A DNA stretch of 64,000 bases from Mucilaginibacter sp. OK098 (GTDB taxonomy: Bacteria; Bacteroidota; Bacteroidia; Sphingobacteriales; Sphingobacteriaceae). The notes under the pieces are model-generated. The model was not told the DNA's origin. It saw nothing but the letters and a program-made list of their open reading frames with translations, and made no database searches. Position numbers and translations under genes: made by a program. The stretch is from NCBI RefSeq assembly GCF_900142915.1, contig NZ_FRCM01000010.1, positions 1 to 64,000 on the forward strand, written 5' to 3'. Shown here piece by piece: positions 24,684 to 34,300 of this stretch; the first letter of the stretch is position 1; each line of letters starts with the position of its first letter.

Positions 24684-25445
24684 ATGAAAGGCACAAAAAT
24701 ACACTTTAAGGGTCGCGAGTATAATATTGATGGTGATCGGCCAGTGCAGTTAGATGACGTTCCAAAGGTCAATTCTGATAAACAACTAAAGAAAATTCTT
24801 CGTGATAAAAGCCTTGTGTTTTTACAAATAACAGATAAGGAACTATTTGGAATTAACAGATTGAAATTTAAACAGAAGGATTTTTTGATGCTGGAGCCAA
24901 ATCCGGTGACATTTTATTTTTCATTAGCATTTGATGTGGTACGCCAGTTAGAAGATGCACGAAATCGCTTCTCCAATGCTTTGAACGAAAGTTCAGATTC
25001 TAAAACGGTAGTATTTAGTTATATATTCAAAGTATCGTCAGTAGGTATTATATTTTCCTACTTGGCTTTAGAGGCTTTTATGAATCAGATGCTGCCAGAT
25101 TATGCACTAATCAACTACAACGGAAAATTAGTAGGAAAGGATCGTATTCAAAGATGGGCATCCTTTGAGGATAAAATAAATAGTATCATTCCAAATTTAA
25201 GTAATAAAAATTTTGCACAGAAATATCCTAAAAAGATGGACAGGATATTAAAGTTAAAAAAGCTTCGCGATGAATTAACTCATTTGAAAGAGCGAAGAAA
25301 AAATGGATTTACATCATACGATGACATCTATCAGGATATCCTTGATCTAAATTTAAAATCGATAGTTGTTTCAGTCAAATCTTTTATAAACTTTTATCAT
25401 CCTGGGCTTATTTGTAATTACAATGGGCGAACGTCTATAAAGTAA
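24684..25445 (+). CDS. HEPN-like protein of unknown family
   Basis: The 253-residue protein has no family I can name. The C-terminal half is helical, with FSYLALEAFMNQML followed by LKKLRDELTHLKERRK, which contains R-x4-H, the catalytic-type motif of HEPN ribonucleases (R and H on one helix, preceded by a helix ending in an acidic residue). The N-terminal 70 residues are a separate beta-rich segment. It lies next to a defence-type nuclease. A HEPN RNase toxin is plausible but not certain; R-x4-H occurs by chance too. Confidence 0.6.
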   Translation: MKGTKIHFKGREYNIDGDRPVQLDDVPKVNSDKQLKKILRDKSLVFLQITDKELFGINRLKFKQKDFLMLEPNPVTFYFSLAFDVVRQLEDARNRFSNALNESSDSKTVVFSYIFKVSSVGIIFSYLALEAFMNQMLPDYALINYNGKLVGKDRIQRWASFEDKINSIIPNLSNKNFAQKYPKKMDRILKLKKLRDELTHLKERRKNGFTSYDDIYQDILDLNLKSIVVSVKSFINFYHPGLICNYNGRTSIK

Positions 25446-25513
25446 TATTTGGAGACAAATCGAAATTACAAGCCCCCGTGTTTATTAAAAATTTAAAACT
25501 GTCGCTCGAAAAA

Positions 25514-26731
25514 CTAAACAGCTTTTTTTAAATACCAAGGTAATAAGGGCCACCCACGTTTTATTACTGGTTGATCTTCGTTATATGATGATCGACCATG
25601 AGTTGTAGATGGTTGTTTTGACTCATCAGGGGCTAATAAACTATCCCGGTCAATTCCAGATAACCAGTCATCTTCTGCCTCAATCATAGGGTCAAACCAG
25701 TCAGTCTTTTTCTTTACCCAATTTAACCAGGCAATTAACTCAGATGTCATACCATTTTTTTTAAGCGCTTCTTGTTCAACGGCTACTATATATTCTTTTA
25801 TTGTTTCTGTGACTTTCCACCGCTGGGCGTTTTTAATCACTGTTCTGAAAGATTCAAGCTCATTCTTTTTTCTTTCAGCAACTAATCTTTGCTGCCGTTC
25901 CTTCTCTTCTCTGATCGCTTGCTGCCGTTCATTTTCTTCTCTCCAACGTCGCTCTTCCATTGCTTTTATCTCCAATCTTGCAATCAATTTTGCTAATTGT
26001 TGCTCAATCGGTTTTTGGCCATCCTTCATCGTCATTTTCCCCCAATGGTCAAACTGAATGGTAAAAATTCCATTAGGTGTAAACGTTGGTCTTCTCCAGG
26101 AATCTTTATCGGGTATTATGGTCGTACCTTCTCTTAGAGTGATACTGTATCTACTTTTCCAAATAACCAAACAGCTTTCCCGATCCGTTAATTCAAAATG
26201 ATGTCCGCGCTGTTGCATGACTTTGATAAATGTATCCATCAACAATAAGGCACGGTTGACCTGTGTAATTGAGACCCGAATATCGAGTGCGTCACTGCCG
26301 CTAAATAATAGGTCACCGTCGCGATAGTCTTTTGGTACTTTTGACAGAGCCCTTTGTGCGGGAAGAATCAGTGGGTCAGGATCTGTTAGTTCAGTCGGTA
26401 CACCTAATTTAAGAGTTGGATCAGCTTCGATCTTCCGCTGTAAAGCAAGTTCAGGCGATATGCCGAGCTCATCCTCAGGAAGACTTTTATCTCTTAGTGC
26501 CAGTGACACACTTTGTTCGCCAGTTTTCTGTTCGATAAAAGGTTTTATCGTCACCTTCTTTCCGGCTTTTACCTTATTCCAATAGCCGATCTCCGGTAGT
26601 GGTATATTTAGCCGGACACACATTTTACGCAAACCGACATCTGAAATATTATATTTTTTGGCAAGCATTAATAACGGTTCTGACCAGATCAGGTCATAAA
26701 GCTGTCGGCGACTTAAAGAGATTTTTTCCAT
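25514..26731 (-). CDS. Unknown protein with N-terminal HTH and coiled coil
   Basis: The 405-residue protein starts ISLSRRQLYDLIWSEPLLML followed by AKKYNISDVGLRKMCVRLNI, a likely helix-turn-helix. Residues about 240-300 form a charged coiled coil rich in E, R and Q (EERRWREENERQQAIREEKE). The centre (about 120-230) is beta-rich with a WKSRYSITLREG stretch. I know homologues only as hypothetical proteins from accessory regions. It converges on the HEPN-like gene and has its own promoter region facing 26732-26825. Confidence 0.65.
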   Translation of the reverse strand: MEKISLSRRQLYDLIWSEPLLMLAKKYNISDVGLRKMCVRLNIPLPEIGYWNKVKAGKKVTIKPFIEQKTGEQSVSLALRDKSLPEDELGISPELALQRKIEADPTLKLGVPTELTDPDPLILPAQRALSKVPKDYRDGDLLFSGSDALDIRVSITQVNRALLLMDTFIKVMQQRGHHFELTDRESCLVIWKSRYSITLREGTTIIPDKDSWRRPTFTPNGIFTIQFDHWGKMTMKDGQKPIEQQLAKLIARLEIKAMEERRWREENERQQAIREEKERQQRLVAERKKNELESFRTVIKNAQRWKVTETIKEYIVAVEQEALKKNGMTSELIAWLNWVKKKTDWFDPMIEAEDDWLSGIDRDSLLAPDESKQPSTTHGRSSYNEDQPVIKRGWPLLPWYLKKAV

Positions 26732-26825
26732 AGATAGTAGTGTGTATTAAAGATAGAATTAAAAAAAATAAAAATATTTTATATCAGCTACCTTATTAAC
26801 TATTATAATATTGATAAGTAAAACA

Positions 26826-27233
26826 ATGAATCAGATCGGTCAAATGAACGAACTGTCAGATGGAATGATTATTAATCTTTCTACAATCGAAGACGACGTA
26901 AAACATTAGACCAATACGAGGATAGGTCCTCATATTCCTAGGCAAACTCACCCAAGCCCTCCCCCGCTGGATCACCGACCAAATGGGCCTGTAAAAAATA
27001 AAGAAAAGCCAGACGCCGTCCGGCCACGGTCTAACATTGATCAACAACGTCAATTGGGTGATAACCCATTGGTAAATATTTTTCAGGGATACTCGAGTTT
27101 GGATATCGCTGATAAGAAGAGTCTTGCAAGCCTGATTCCGCCTGTTAAGCCGAACCTCCAAACAGGTGATGTTTCCTTACATTTAAACAATGCTTTATTA
27201 AAAATAGTTACAAAAAGACAAATCATTTCATAG
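26826..27233 (+). pseudogene. 135-codon frame interrupted by one in-frame TAG
   Basis: ATG 26826 opens MNQIGQMNELSDGMIINLST and six to eight more residues, then TAG at 26907-26909. The frame then continues uninterrupted for 107 codons (TNTRIGPHIPRQTHPSPPPL ... YSSLDIADKKSLASLIPPVK) to a TAG at 27231. The next gene starts two bases later, so one translational unit is likely. This fits a gene with a single nonsense mutation, a sequencing error or readthrough. I do not recognise the product. Confidence 0.4.
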
Positions 27234-27235
27234 GA

Positions 27236-27433
27236 ATGAATTTTATAGATAAAAAGATTTCAGTTAAACGGGCTATGGCGATATTGGCTAAAAATGGCAT
27301 CCAGGTGGATGATACTGAAGCGAGTGTTATATTGGATTTTCTGTATATTATAGCAAAGAATCACAGCAAACAAGAGGCTAAACAAAATGCTTCTTACCTT
27401 AAGGAAAATTCGAACCATGAGAAAATGGCTTAG
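27236..27433 (+). CDS. Unknown 65-residue protein
   Basis: The small protein reads MNFIDKKISVKRAMAILAKN followed by GIQVDDTEASVILDFLYIIA and a charged tail. Similar short proteins (a helix-turn-helix-like pair ending ILDFLYxxAK) occur in Bacteroidota mobile regions, but I cannot name a family. It starts two bases after the stop of the interrupted frame, suggesting coupled translation. The 158 bp after it are featureless until the tRNA terminator. Confidence 0.55.
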   Translation: MNFIDKKISVKRAMAILAKNGIQVDDTEASVILDFLYIIAKNHSKQEAKQNASYLKENSNHEKMA

Positions 27434-27553
27434 GGGTACTTTTCAACACGCTTTTTAGACTATATCGAATAAAAGTCTAAAGACTTTCCCAGCAAATTTC
27501 GAACTAAAACTGACCAAGGCTTAACAGTTTGGATAACAGAATTTTATTGGCAT

Positions 27554-27586
27554 AAAAAAAGGAAACAACCACGAAGTGGTGTTTCC
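27554..27586 (-). terminator. Intrinsic terminator of the tRNA gene
   Basis: On the minus strand, hairpin ggaaacacca-cttcg-tggttgtttcc is followed by a run of seven T, starting just after the tRNA 3' end at 27592. Confidence 0.85.
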
Positions 27587-27591
27587 TTAAG

Positions 27592-27665
27592 TAGCGGGGA
27601 GCAGGATCGAACTGCCGACCTTAGGGTTATGAATCCTACGCTCTAACCATCTGAGCTACCCCGCC
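27592..27665 (-). tRNA. tRNA-Met (CAT)
   Basis: The minus strand folds as a cloverleaf: acceptor ggcggggta, D arm gctcagatggttagagc, anticodon stem-loop with ttcataa (CAT), T arm ggcagttcgatcctgct and 3' ccccgct plus discriminator A. The CCA is not encoded. CAT could be elongator Met or, if lysidinylated, Ile2; the sequence alone does not decide. Its 3' end faces the accessory block at 20.5-27.4 kb. Bases 27666-27876 hold nothing I recognise. Confidence 0.93.
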
Positions 27666-27876
27666 GTAATTATGTGAACATTTCCCTTAAAATATATACC
27701 CTGTGGTTATCCAGGTATTTATTTCTTTCTGGTTATACTTTCCACTTAAATCTCTCTTAAAAAACTTAAACGGGTCAACCCATCCTAAAAAGGTTTGCAA
27801 ATATAGCAGAAATTCGTTTTCTTTAGAAAAAATGTTAACATTTACAGCTTTACTGGTATTTCAACTATAAACCCAA

Positions 27877-28257
27877 ATGTCTGAAAAGAAGAAATTTAAT
27901 ATCGAATATGAGATAAAATCATCTCCACGGATACTGTACAGCTTTCTAAATGAGCCTAATGGATTGACACAATGGTTTGCTGATGATGTGAGTGTAAGAG
28001 ACCAGGTATATACTTTTACATGGGATGGTGAGCAGCAAATGGCGAAGCTAATTGCCATAAAAGAAAACAAATTAGTAAAATTCAGGTGGATGGATGATGA
28101 TCCGACCTACTATTTTGAGATGGAAATCATCCAGGATGAACTTACCAGCGATGTTGCCCTGAGCATTACAGACTTTGCCACAGATGATACTATGGGTGAG
28201 CGCAGGCTGATCTGGGATAACCAGATAAAGTACCTGATAAGCACGTTGGGAGCCTAA
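27877..28257 (+). CDS. START-like/AHSA1-type domain protein
   Basis: The 126-residue protein is a START-like helix-grip protein as found across Bacteroidota: FNIEYEIKSSPRILYSFLNE, NGLTQWFADDVSVRDQVYTF, TWDGEQQMAKLI, and KFRWMDDDPTYYFEMEI. No ligand or enzyme role is established. It is upstream of the LptF/G-type permease gene (130 bp apart, same strand), a conserved neighbourhood in this group. Confidence 0.82.
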   Translation: MSEKKKFNIEYEIKSSPRILYSFLNEPNGLTQWFADDVSVRDQVYTFTWDGEQQMAKLIAIKENKLVKFRWMDDDPTYYFEMEIIQDELTSDVALSITDFATDDTMGERRLIWDNQIKYLISTLGA

Positions 28258-28386
28258 AGAAATTTAATTATCCTACTTTTGTATGGTAAAATCATCATGC
28301 GCCGTTATTAACATCAATAAAACACGCATGTAAGCGCCAGGCCCGCAGGTTATGGGCAAATGGTTTATACAAAACAGGTTATTCTG

Positions 28387-29820
28387 ATGAAGAAAATACA
28401 TCTTTTATTACTTAAATCGTTCATAAGGCCTTTTATCGTCACGTTTTTAATAGTGATGTTTGTGTTGCTGATGCTATTTTTATTTAAATACATTGACGAC
28501 CTTATTGGCAAAGGGTTTGAATGGTATATCATCCTTGAGTTGATGATGTATGCATCTGCCACCAATGTAGCCATGGCCCTGCCTTTATCCGTACTGCTTT
28601 CATCCATCATGACTTATGGCAGCCTTGGCGAAAATTATGAGCTGGTGGCCATTAAATCCGCAGGCATCTCGTTGCGGCGCGCCATGTATCCTATGCTTAT
28701 TGTGGTAACGGCTTTAAGTATAGTGGCGTTCGTTTTTTCGGATTATATGCTGCCTATTGCTAATCTTAAATACTTTTCCTTATTGTATGACGCCCGGCAG
28801 CAAAAGTCGGCTAATTTTTTGCCCGAGGGGGTATTTAGCCCCAGCTTTCCGGGGCATGTTATCAGGGTAAAAAGAAAAGATGCTGATGGCCAAACCCTGC
28901 ATGATATTATGATCTACTCAAAAAATGCTGCAGAAAATAATACCGATGTTTTACTTGCCCAGGAAGGTAAAATGTACCGTACCCCTAATGGTGAGTTCCT
29001 GGTTTTGAAACTTAAAAATGGTGTACGGTATTCTGAAGATCATGGGCGTAATAATTATAATATCAGGCAAATATTAACCCGTTACCGATTTAAAGAAACT
29101 GAGCAGAAATTTGATATTTCGGGTCTTAAAATGCACCGTACAGATGAGAGCGAATTTAAGAATGCTTTCCAGATGATGAACCTGAGCCAGCTTAAAACCA
29201 ATGAAAACTTTACCCGGCGCCAGGTTGACAGCGGCTTAAACGTAAATTACAAATTAATAACGGCCTACATTAAATATTACTCCATACCGGCCAGGCCCGA
29301 TTCGGCAAAAAAATATGCCGCTACCGTCATAAATAATAAAACCATATCCGACTTAAAAATTAATGAGCAAGTAAATGCGGCAACAAACGCTTCAAGCGAA
29401 GCCCGCTCAATCCAGGATCTTCTAAAAAATCGCGCCGACAGGGATAAAGATTTGAATAACAATGTGCGGAGAGCCATGCTTGAATACCAGAAAAAGTTCA
29501 CCCTTTCTGCCGCGTGCATTGCTTTATTTTTAATTGGCGCTCCGCTTGGGGCTATTATCCGAAAGGGCGGCCTGGGCTTGCCTGTAGTAATTTCTGTTGT
29601 TTTTTTCCTGATATATTATATCATTTCAACCATTGGCGAGAAGGCAGTTAAAGAAGGCAGCCTGTCTCCAATTATTGGCTCATGGGTAGCAATTGTTATT
29701 ATAACGCCTATAGGGATGTTTCTTTCCTACAAAGCCGCCACAGATTCAGTAATATTTGATATGGAGATCTATAAGCGGTTTTTTAACAAGCTGTTTAAAA
29801 AGAAGGCTGTGGTAGGTTGA
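28387..29820 (+). CDS. LptF/LptG-family permease
   Basis: The 477-residue membrane protein fits the YjgP/YjgQ permeases of LPS export: an N-terminal helix pair (LLLLKSFIRPFIVTFLIVMF, MYASATNVAMALPLSVLLSS), a large periplasmic domain (about 110-370), and C-terminal helices (AACIALFLIGAPLGAIIRKG, VVISVVFFLIYYIISTIGEK). LptF/G with LptB move LPS from the inner membrane to the Lpt bridge. An in-frame ATG at 28360 exists, but MKKIHLL at 28387 gives the usual topology. Bacteroidota typically have this single-gene form. Confidence 0.88.
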   Translation: MKKIHLLLLKSFIRPFIVTFLIVMFVLLMLFLFKYIDDLIGKGFEWYIILELMMYASATNVAMALPLSVLLSSIMTYGSLGENYELVAIKSAGISLRRAMYPMLIVVTALSIVAFVFSDYMLPIANLKYFSLLYDARQQKSANFLPEGVFSPSFPGHVIRVKRKDADGQTLHDIMIYSKNAAENNTDVLLAQEGKMYRTPNGEFLVLKLKNGVRYSEDHGRNNYNIRQILTRYRFKETEQKFDISGLKMHRTDESEFKNAFQMMNLSQLKTNENFTRRQVDSGLNVNYKLITAYIKYYSIPARPDSAKKYAATVINNKTISDLKINEQVNAATNASSEARSIQDLLKNRADRDKDLNNNVRRAMLEYQKKFTLSAACIALFLIGAPLGAIIRKGGLGLPVVISVVFFLIYYIISTIGEKAVKEGSLSPIIGSWVAIVIITPIGMFLSYKAATDSVIFDMEIYKRFFNKLFKKKAVVG

Positions 29821-29832
29821 TGTGAGTTTAAA

Positions 29833-29944
29833 TAGGTTGTAAGGGTTGAAGTAGGTTGTAAGTGTTGTAATAGTTAGAAAGATAAGCACTAAGCGAACAT
29901 ACCTTTACAACCCTTACAACAACCACTTCAACCTTTACAACCTA
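29833..29944. repeat. Intergenic inverted repeat
   Basis: Left arm taggttgtaagggttgaagt and right arm acttcaacctttacaaccta are inverted copies of a ggttgtaa-type motif. Several further caacccttacaac units follow at 30011-30050. They fill the 353-bp gap between the LptF/G gene and ribBA; I see no gene or promoter motif in it. Confidence 0.6.
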
Positions 29945-30173
29945 AACAAGGCAACCTATTTGATTAAACCACGTACTACTTTAAGTAAGCTATAAAAGTT
30001 TAAGCTAATTCAACCCTTACAACAACTACAACTTTTACAACCCTTATAACCAAACCATAATTTACAAAGCGCAGACGGGAATGATCTTATTATCATTTAA
30101 ATTTGCAATTAGTTAAAAAAACAATGTTTATGAATTGCTTTAACCGGCGTTCATATTCAAACAACCTGTATAA

Positions 30174-31376
30174 ATGTTAAACACGATAGACGAAGCAATA
30201 GAAGCTATAAAAAGCGGGAAAACAATTATAGTAGTTGATGATGAAGACCGGGAAAACGAGGGTGACTTTTTAACCGCTGCCCGCAATGCAACTCCCGAAA
30301 CTATAAACTTTATGGTGCGCCACGGGCGGGGCCTGGTTTGTGCGCCAATTACCAAAAAACGCGCTAAAGAGCTTGACCTGGAGCCAATGGTTAGCCATAA
30401 TACCACATCACACGAAACTAACTTTACAGTTTCTGTTGATCTGCTGGCAGGATGTACTACCGGGATCTCTGCTTCCGATCGTTCAAAAACTACACAGGCA
30501 TTAATTGACCCTGCAACAAAGCCTGAAGATTTGGGCAGGCCGGGCCATGTGTTCCCGCTGATAGCCAAGGATGGGGGCGTATTACGCCGTACCGGCCATA
30601 CTGAGGCGGCTATTGATCTGGCTGTTTTAGCCGGATTTGAACCTGCTGGTGTGATATGCGAAATAATGAGGGAAGATGGCGAAATGGCGCGCTTGCCCGA
30701 GCTTTTAATTATAGCAAAAGAATTTGACCTTAAAATAATTTCGATAAAAGACCTTATTGCTTACCGTTTGGCAACCGAAACATTGGTACATAAAGATGTA
30801 TCGGTAAAAATGCCAACCAAATGGGGTGATTTTGATATGATAGCTTACACGCAAGCAGATACAGGCGAGAATCATCTAGCGTTGGTAAAAGGTAGCTGGG
30901 AACCCGGTGAGCCTGTTTTGGTGCGTGTTCATAGCTCATGTGTTACCGGCGATATTTTCGGCTCGTGCCGTTGTGATTGCGGCCCTCAGCTGCATAAGGC
31001 AATGGAGATGATAAACAGGGAAGGCCGCGGTGTAATTGTTTATATGAACCAGGAAGGCCGCGGCATAGGCCTTATAAACAAGCTTAAGGCGTATCATTTG
31101 CAGGAAAATGGGATGGATACCGTTGAGGCAAACATAGAACTGGGCTTTAAAATGGATCAGCGCGATTATGGCGTTGGCGCACAAATATTGCGCAGCCTGG
31201 GCATCTCAAAAATGCGTTTAATGAGCAACAACCCAACAAAACGTGCCGGACTAATAGGGTACGGGCTTGAAATTGTTGAGAATGTGCCTATTGAAATTGC
31301 GTCAAACCCGCATAATGAAGCTTACTTAAGAACAAAGAGGGATAAAATGGATCATGCAATTATGCGTGATCACTGA
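30174..31376 (+). CDS. ribBA: RibBA: DHBP synthase / GTP cyclohydrolase II
   Basis: The 400-residue bifunctional enzyme makes two riboflavin precursors. The N-terminal RibB half (about 1-200) has the metal-binding DDEDRENEGDF loop and TGHTEAAIDLA. The C-terminal RibA half has the zinc cysteines SSCVTGDIFGSCRCDCG and the guanidinium/GTP loop NQEGRGIGL. It converges on and overlaps the TamB-like gene by seven bases. The upstream 150 bp show no FMN riboswitch that I can see. Confidence 0.95.
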   Translation: MLNTIDEAIEAIKSGKTIIVVDDEDRENEGDFLTAARNATPETINFMVRHGRGLVCAPITKKRAKELDLEPMVSHNTTSHETNFTVSVDLLAGCTTGISASDRSKTTQALIDPATKPEDLGRPGHVFPLIAKDGGVLRRTGHTEAAIDLAVLAGFEPAGVICEIMREDGEMARLPELLIIAKEFDLKIISIKDLIAYRLATETLVHKDVSVKMPTKWGDFDMIAYTQADTGENHLALVKGSWEPGEPVLVRVHSSCVTGDIFGSCRCDCGPQLHKAMEMINREGRGVIVYMNQEGRGIGLINKLKAYHLQENGMDTVEANIELGFKMDQRDYGVGAQILRSLGISKMRLMSNNPTKRAGLIGYGLEIVENVPIEIASNPHNEAYLRTKRDKMDHAIMRDH

Positions 31377-34300
31377 TCTTCATCATCTGGTTTGGCTATA
31401 GTTGCCGGGGTTTGGGTGGTTGGCGGTATCGGACTGGGTTTAACAGGTTGTTTCCTGTTTTGACTTCTGAATATGTTTCTTATAAATTCACCAAAGGTGT
31501 CAAAGTCGCGTTGATAAACAAGGCCAATACCGTTCACGTACTGAACGCCCAATTGATCCTGCAGGGTATTTAAAGTAGTACTGTTTAAAACCCGGTATGA
31601 ATACCTGGCGCTAAGGTTACCATCTTTACGGATAAGGTATTGCGCTTCAAAATCTTTAGTAAGCTGGCTAAAATTCGAATTAAATAAGCTGGTATTATTG
31701 TTGAACAGATCACTGCTGCCTGATGTGGAGTTGAATAAGCTCCCGGTAAGTATCAAACGATTCTTAAACCTGTATGAAACCCCAAGATCATTAAACGACC
31801 GGATATTGAGATCCAGATTTTTAATATTTGATTGCGATATAAAGCTGTTGAGTTTATTAAACGCAAATTCACTAACCGCCTCGCCTGCTGTCCCCAAAAC
31901 CTGGTTAGTTAAATTATTGTTAGCTCCATTACTAAAATTACGCCTTACAATAATGCTCAGGGCCTGCTGGCTGCGATTATTATTATCAGACAGGTAAGTG
32001 CTCAGGTCATCCTTAATTGATGGGTCGAGGGGGAAATTAAAGTCGAAATCAATAGTTGGCTGTAATAGCGTTTTGGTTAATATCAGCTCGGCCTGTACCA
32101 ACTCCAGCGACCGCCCTTTTGGCGATTGTGAGCCTGCGGCCTGATACAATGGCTGAATATCTGTGCGCACTTCATAAATGGCATTAAGGTTTATGGATGC
32201 GTTTGACGGGTTACCCGTCCAGCGGATGGTGCCACCCTGGTTTACCGTAAAGTTTTTACTGATAAAGTTTTTTGCAGTAAACTCAAACTTGCCCGATGTA
32301 ATTAGGAAGTCGCCAAACATTTCAAAATCGCCCAGGCTGTTTATGTTCAGTTTTAAATCTTTAGCCTGGCCGCTGCCTTCAAGCACCCCATAATCAGTAG
32401 TGATCTTTACCACGGTCTTTTCATCAATAGTAAGGTCGAAATTTAAAGTAACGCCATTAAAAGCAAGTGTTTTAGGCGCTGCTTTTGTAGTGTCATTATG
32501 GCTAACAAATTTTATAAAATCGTAATCGCCAACGGTCATTGAAGTATTCAGGGGGATATTAAATATAGTACCTGCTTCGGTGTTGGCTTTAATATTAATT
32601 TTCATATTATCAACCGGGCCGTTAAAGCTAAACCTGCCTGTGCTGTAAGCGGTACCATAATACAGGTGGTTGTCTTTAAAATTTGTATTAAGCGCCATCA
32701 GATTTTTTGCATCAACAACAACTTCAATATCAGGATTTGCGAGGTCGTTCATGTCAATAGTGCCTGTTACACTTCCGGTTCCATTTTTTGCGTCCCTAAG
32801 CGTCATGTTGTTAATTTTCACTACCGTATTAACAACATCAACAGTGTCAGTAATTGTATATGGTGTTTTTAAATAGTTTACAGTAACCCCTGTATTATTT
32901 AATATGATATTACCGTTGAGCTTAGGTTTTGAAACCGGGCCGGTTAGCTTTAAGTTGCTTGAAACCGTGCCTTTAATATTCGAAACCAAGTCTTTTATAA
33001 GCGGCTCAAAAATTATTGCCTCCGTTTGGTTCATATTTACATCAAAATCAAGGTTGTCTTCTGTTCCATGCCCAATTTGGTAAACGCCTGCAAGGTTCAC
33101 GGTTTCGAGGCCGCGATTTTTAATGTTAATTTTTACATCAGCCTGCTTCCGGTCATTTCCCAGGGTTGATGATATGCCTACATCACCAACAAGTGTTTTA
33201 TTCATCACCAGCGAATCAATGCCTAATTTGGCATCAATCCCCGGCGAATTCATAATGGAAGTAAAATTAACATCGCCATTAAGCGAACCTTTTAACTGGA
33301 TCCCTGCCGATTTGGTAAGCTGGTTTAGCGTTGCCATGCTGAATTTTTGGAATGTAAGCTTAAGTTTATCAGCCGGGTTATCTGAAATAAAGCCATCTAT
33401 CTTTACTTTTTGCTGCCCGTTTGAGAGCTCAAAACCTTGTACCTGTGTTTTGCCATCCAGGAATTTTACCCTCACTTTTTCAAGTATTTTCCAGTTTTGA
33501 TGCTCCAGTATCACATCCGACGGTAATATGTGCAGTTTGGCGGTAGTATCGCGGCCAAAATTAACCAACCCGTATAAGTCCAACTGGTTTACCGCGTCTT
33601 TATCAGATAGCTTTACGTTGAAGTTTAAACTGTCATTCTTTAAAAAATTGGTTACGGTAATGTTTTTAATAAACAAGCTATCGGTAATGTTAACCTTGCT
33701 TAATGAAAGGTTTAAGCCTAAATAATCAGCATTAGTGCCTTCATCAATAATGAAATCATGAAAAACAGTTTTGCCATATTGAATGGTTTTTACGTATGCG
33801 TTAAGCGTTGCCGTTTTCTTTTCTGAATTAAACTCACCCACAAAGGTGCCCTGGTCGGGAATTTTAAGATCGGGTACAAAAATGGCAATCAGCGGATCGA
33901 TATTTTTGAGGGTTAAATTAAAGGCAAAGTCCTGCGCCTTTGGGGGAGTTATATCTGTTTTTAATGAAGGAATATATTTTTTAACGATGGTTTTAAAATA
34001 GGAGGGCAGCGTTGCCAAATCAAAGCTGCCTTTTATATAACCATCTGCCACATCTGATTTTAGATTAATTGCCCTTTGATTGCCTTTCCCGGTGGCTGAT
34101 ATTGCTAAGGAATCGATCACGTAATTATTTCGTGGATCAACAATCCTTATCTTTTGTAAAGAAGCCTCGCCTGCCAGGTTGCTGAGGCTATTGCCTGAAA
34201 AATTAGCTTTCACTTGGCTGGTGAAAGTTATGGTATCGTCCAGCAGCTTTAAATCGTGCAGCTTTGCATTATCAACATTTGCAGAAAAACTGTAGAGCGG

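Noticed and set aside
26856..27161. 101-codon minus-strand frame
   Set aside because: The product has no domain-like pattern, and the plus strand offers a longer frame coupled to the next gene.
30140..30568. 142-codon minus-strand frame
   Set aside because: It is antisense to ribBA, which has full motifs.
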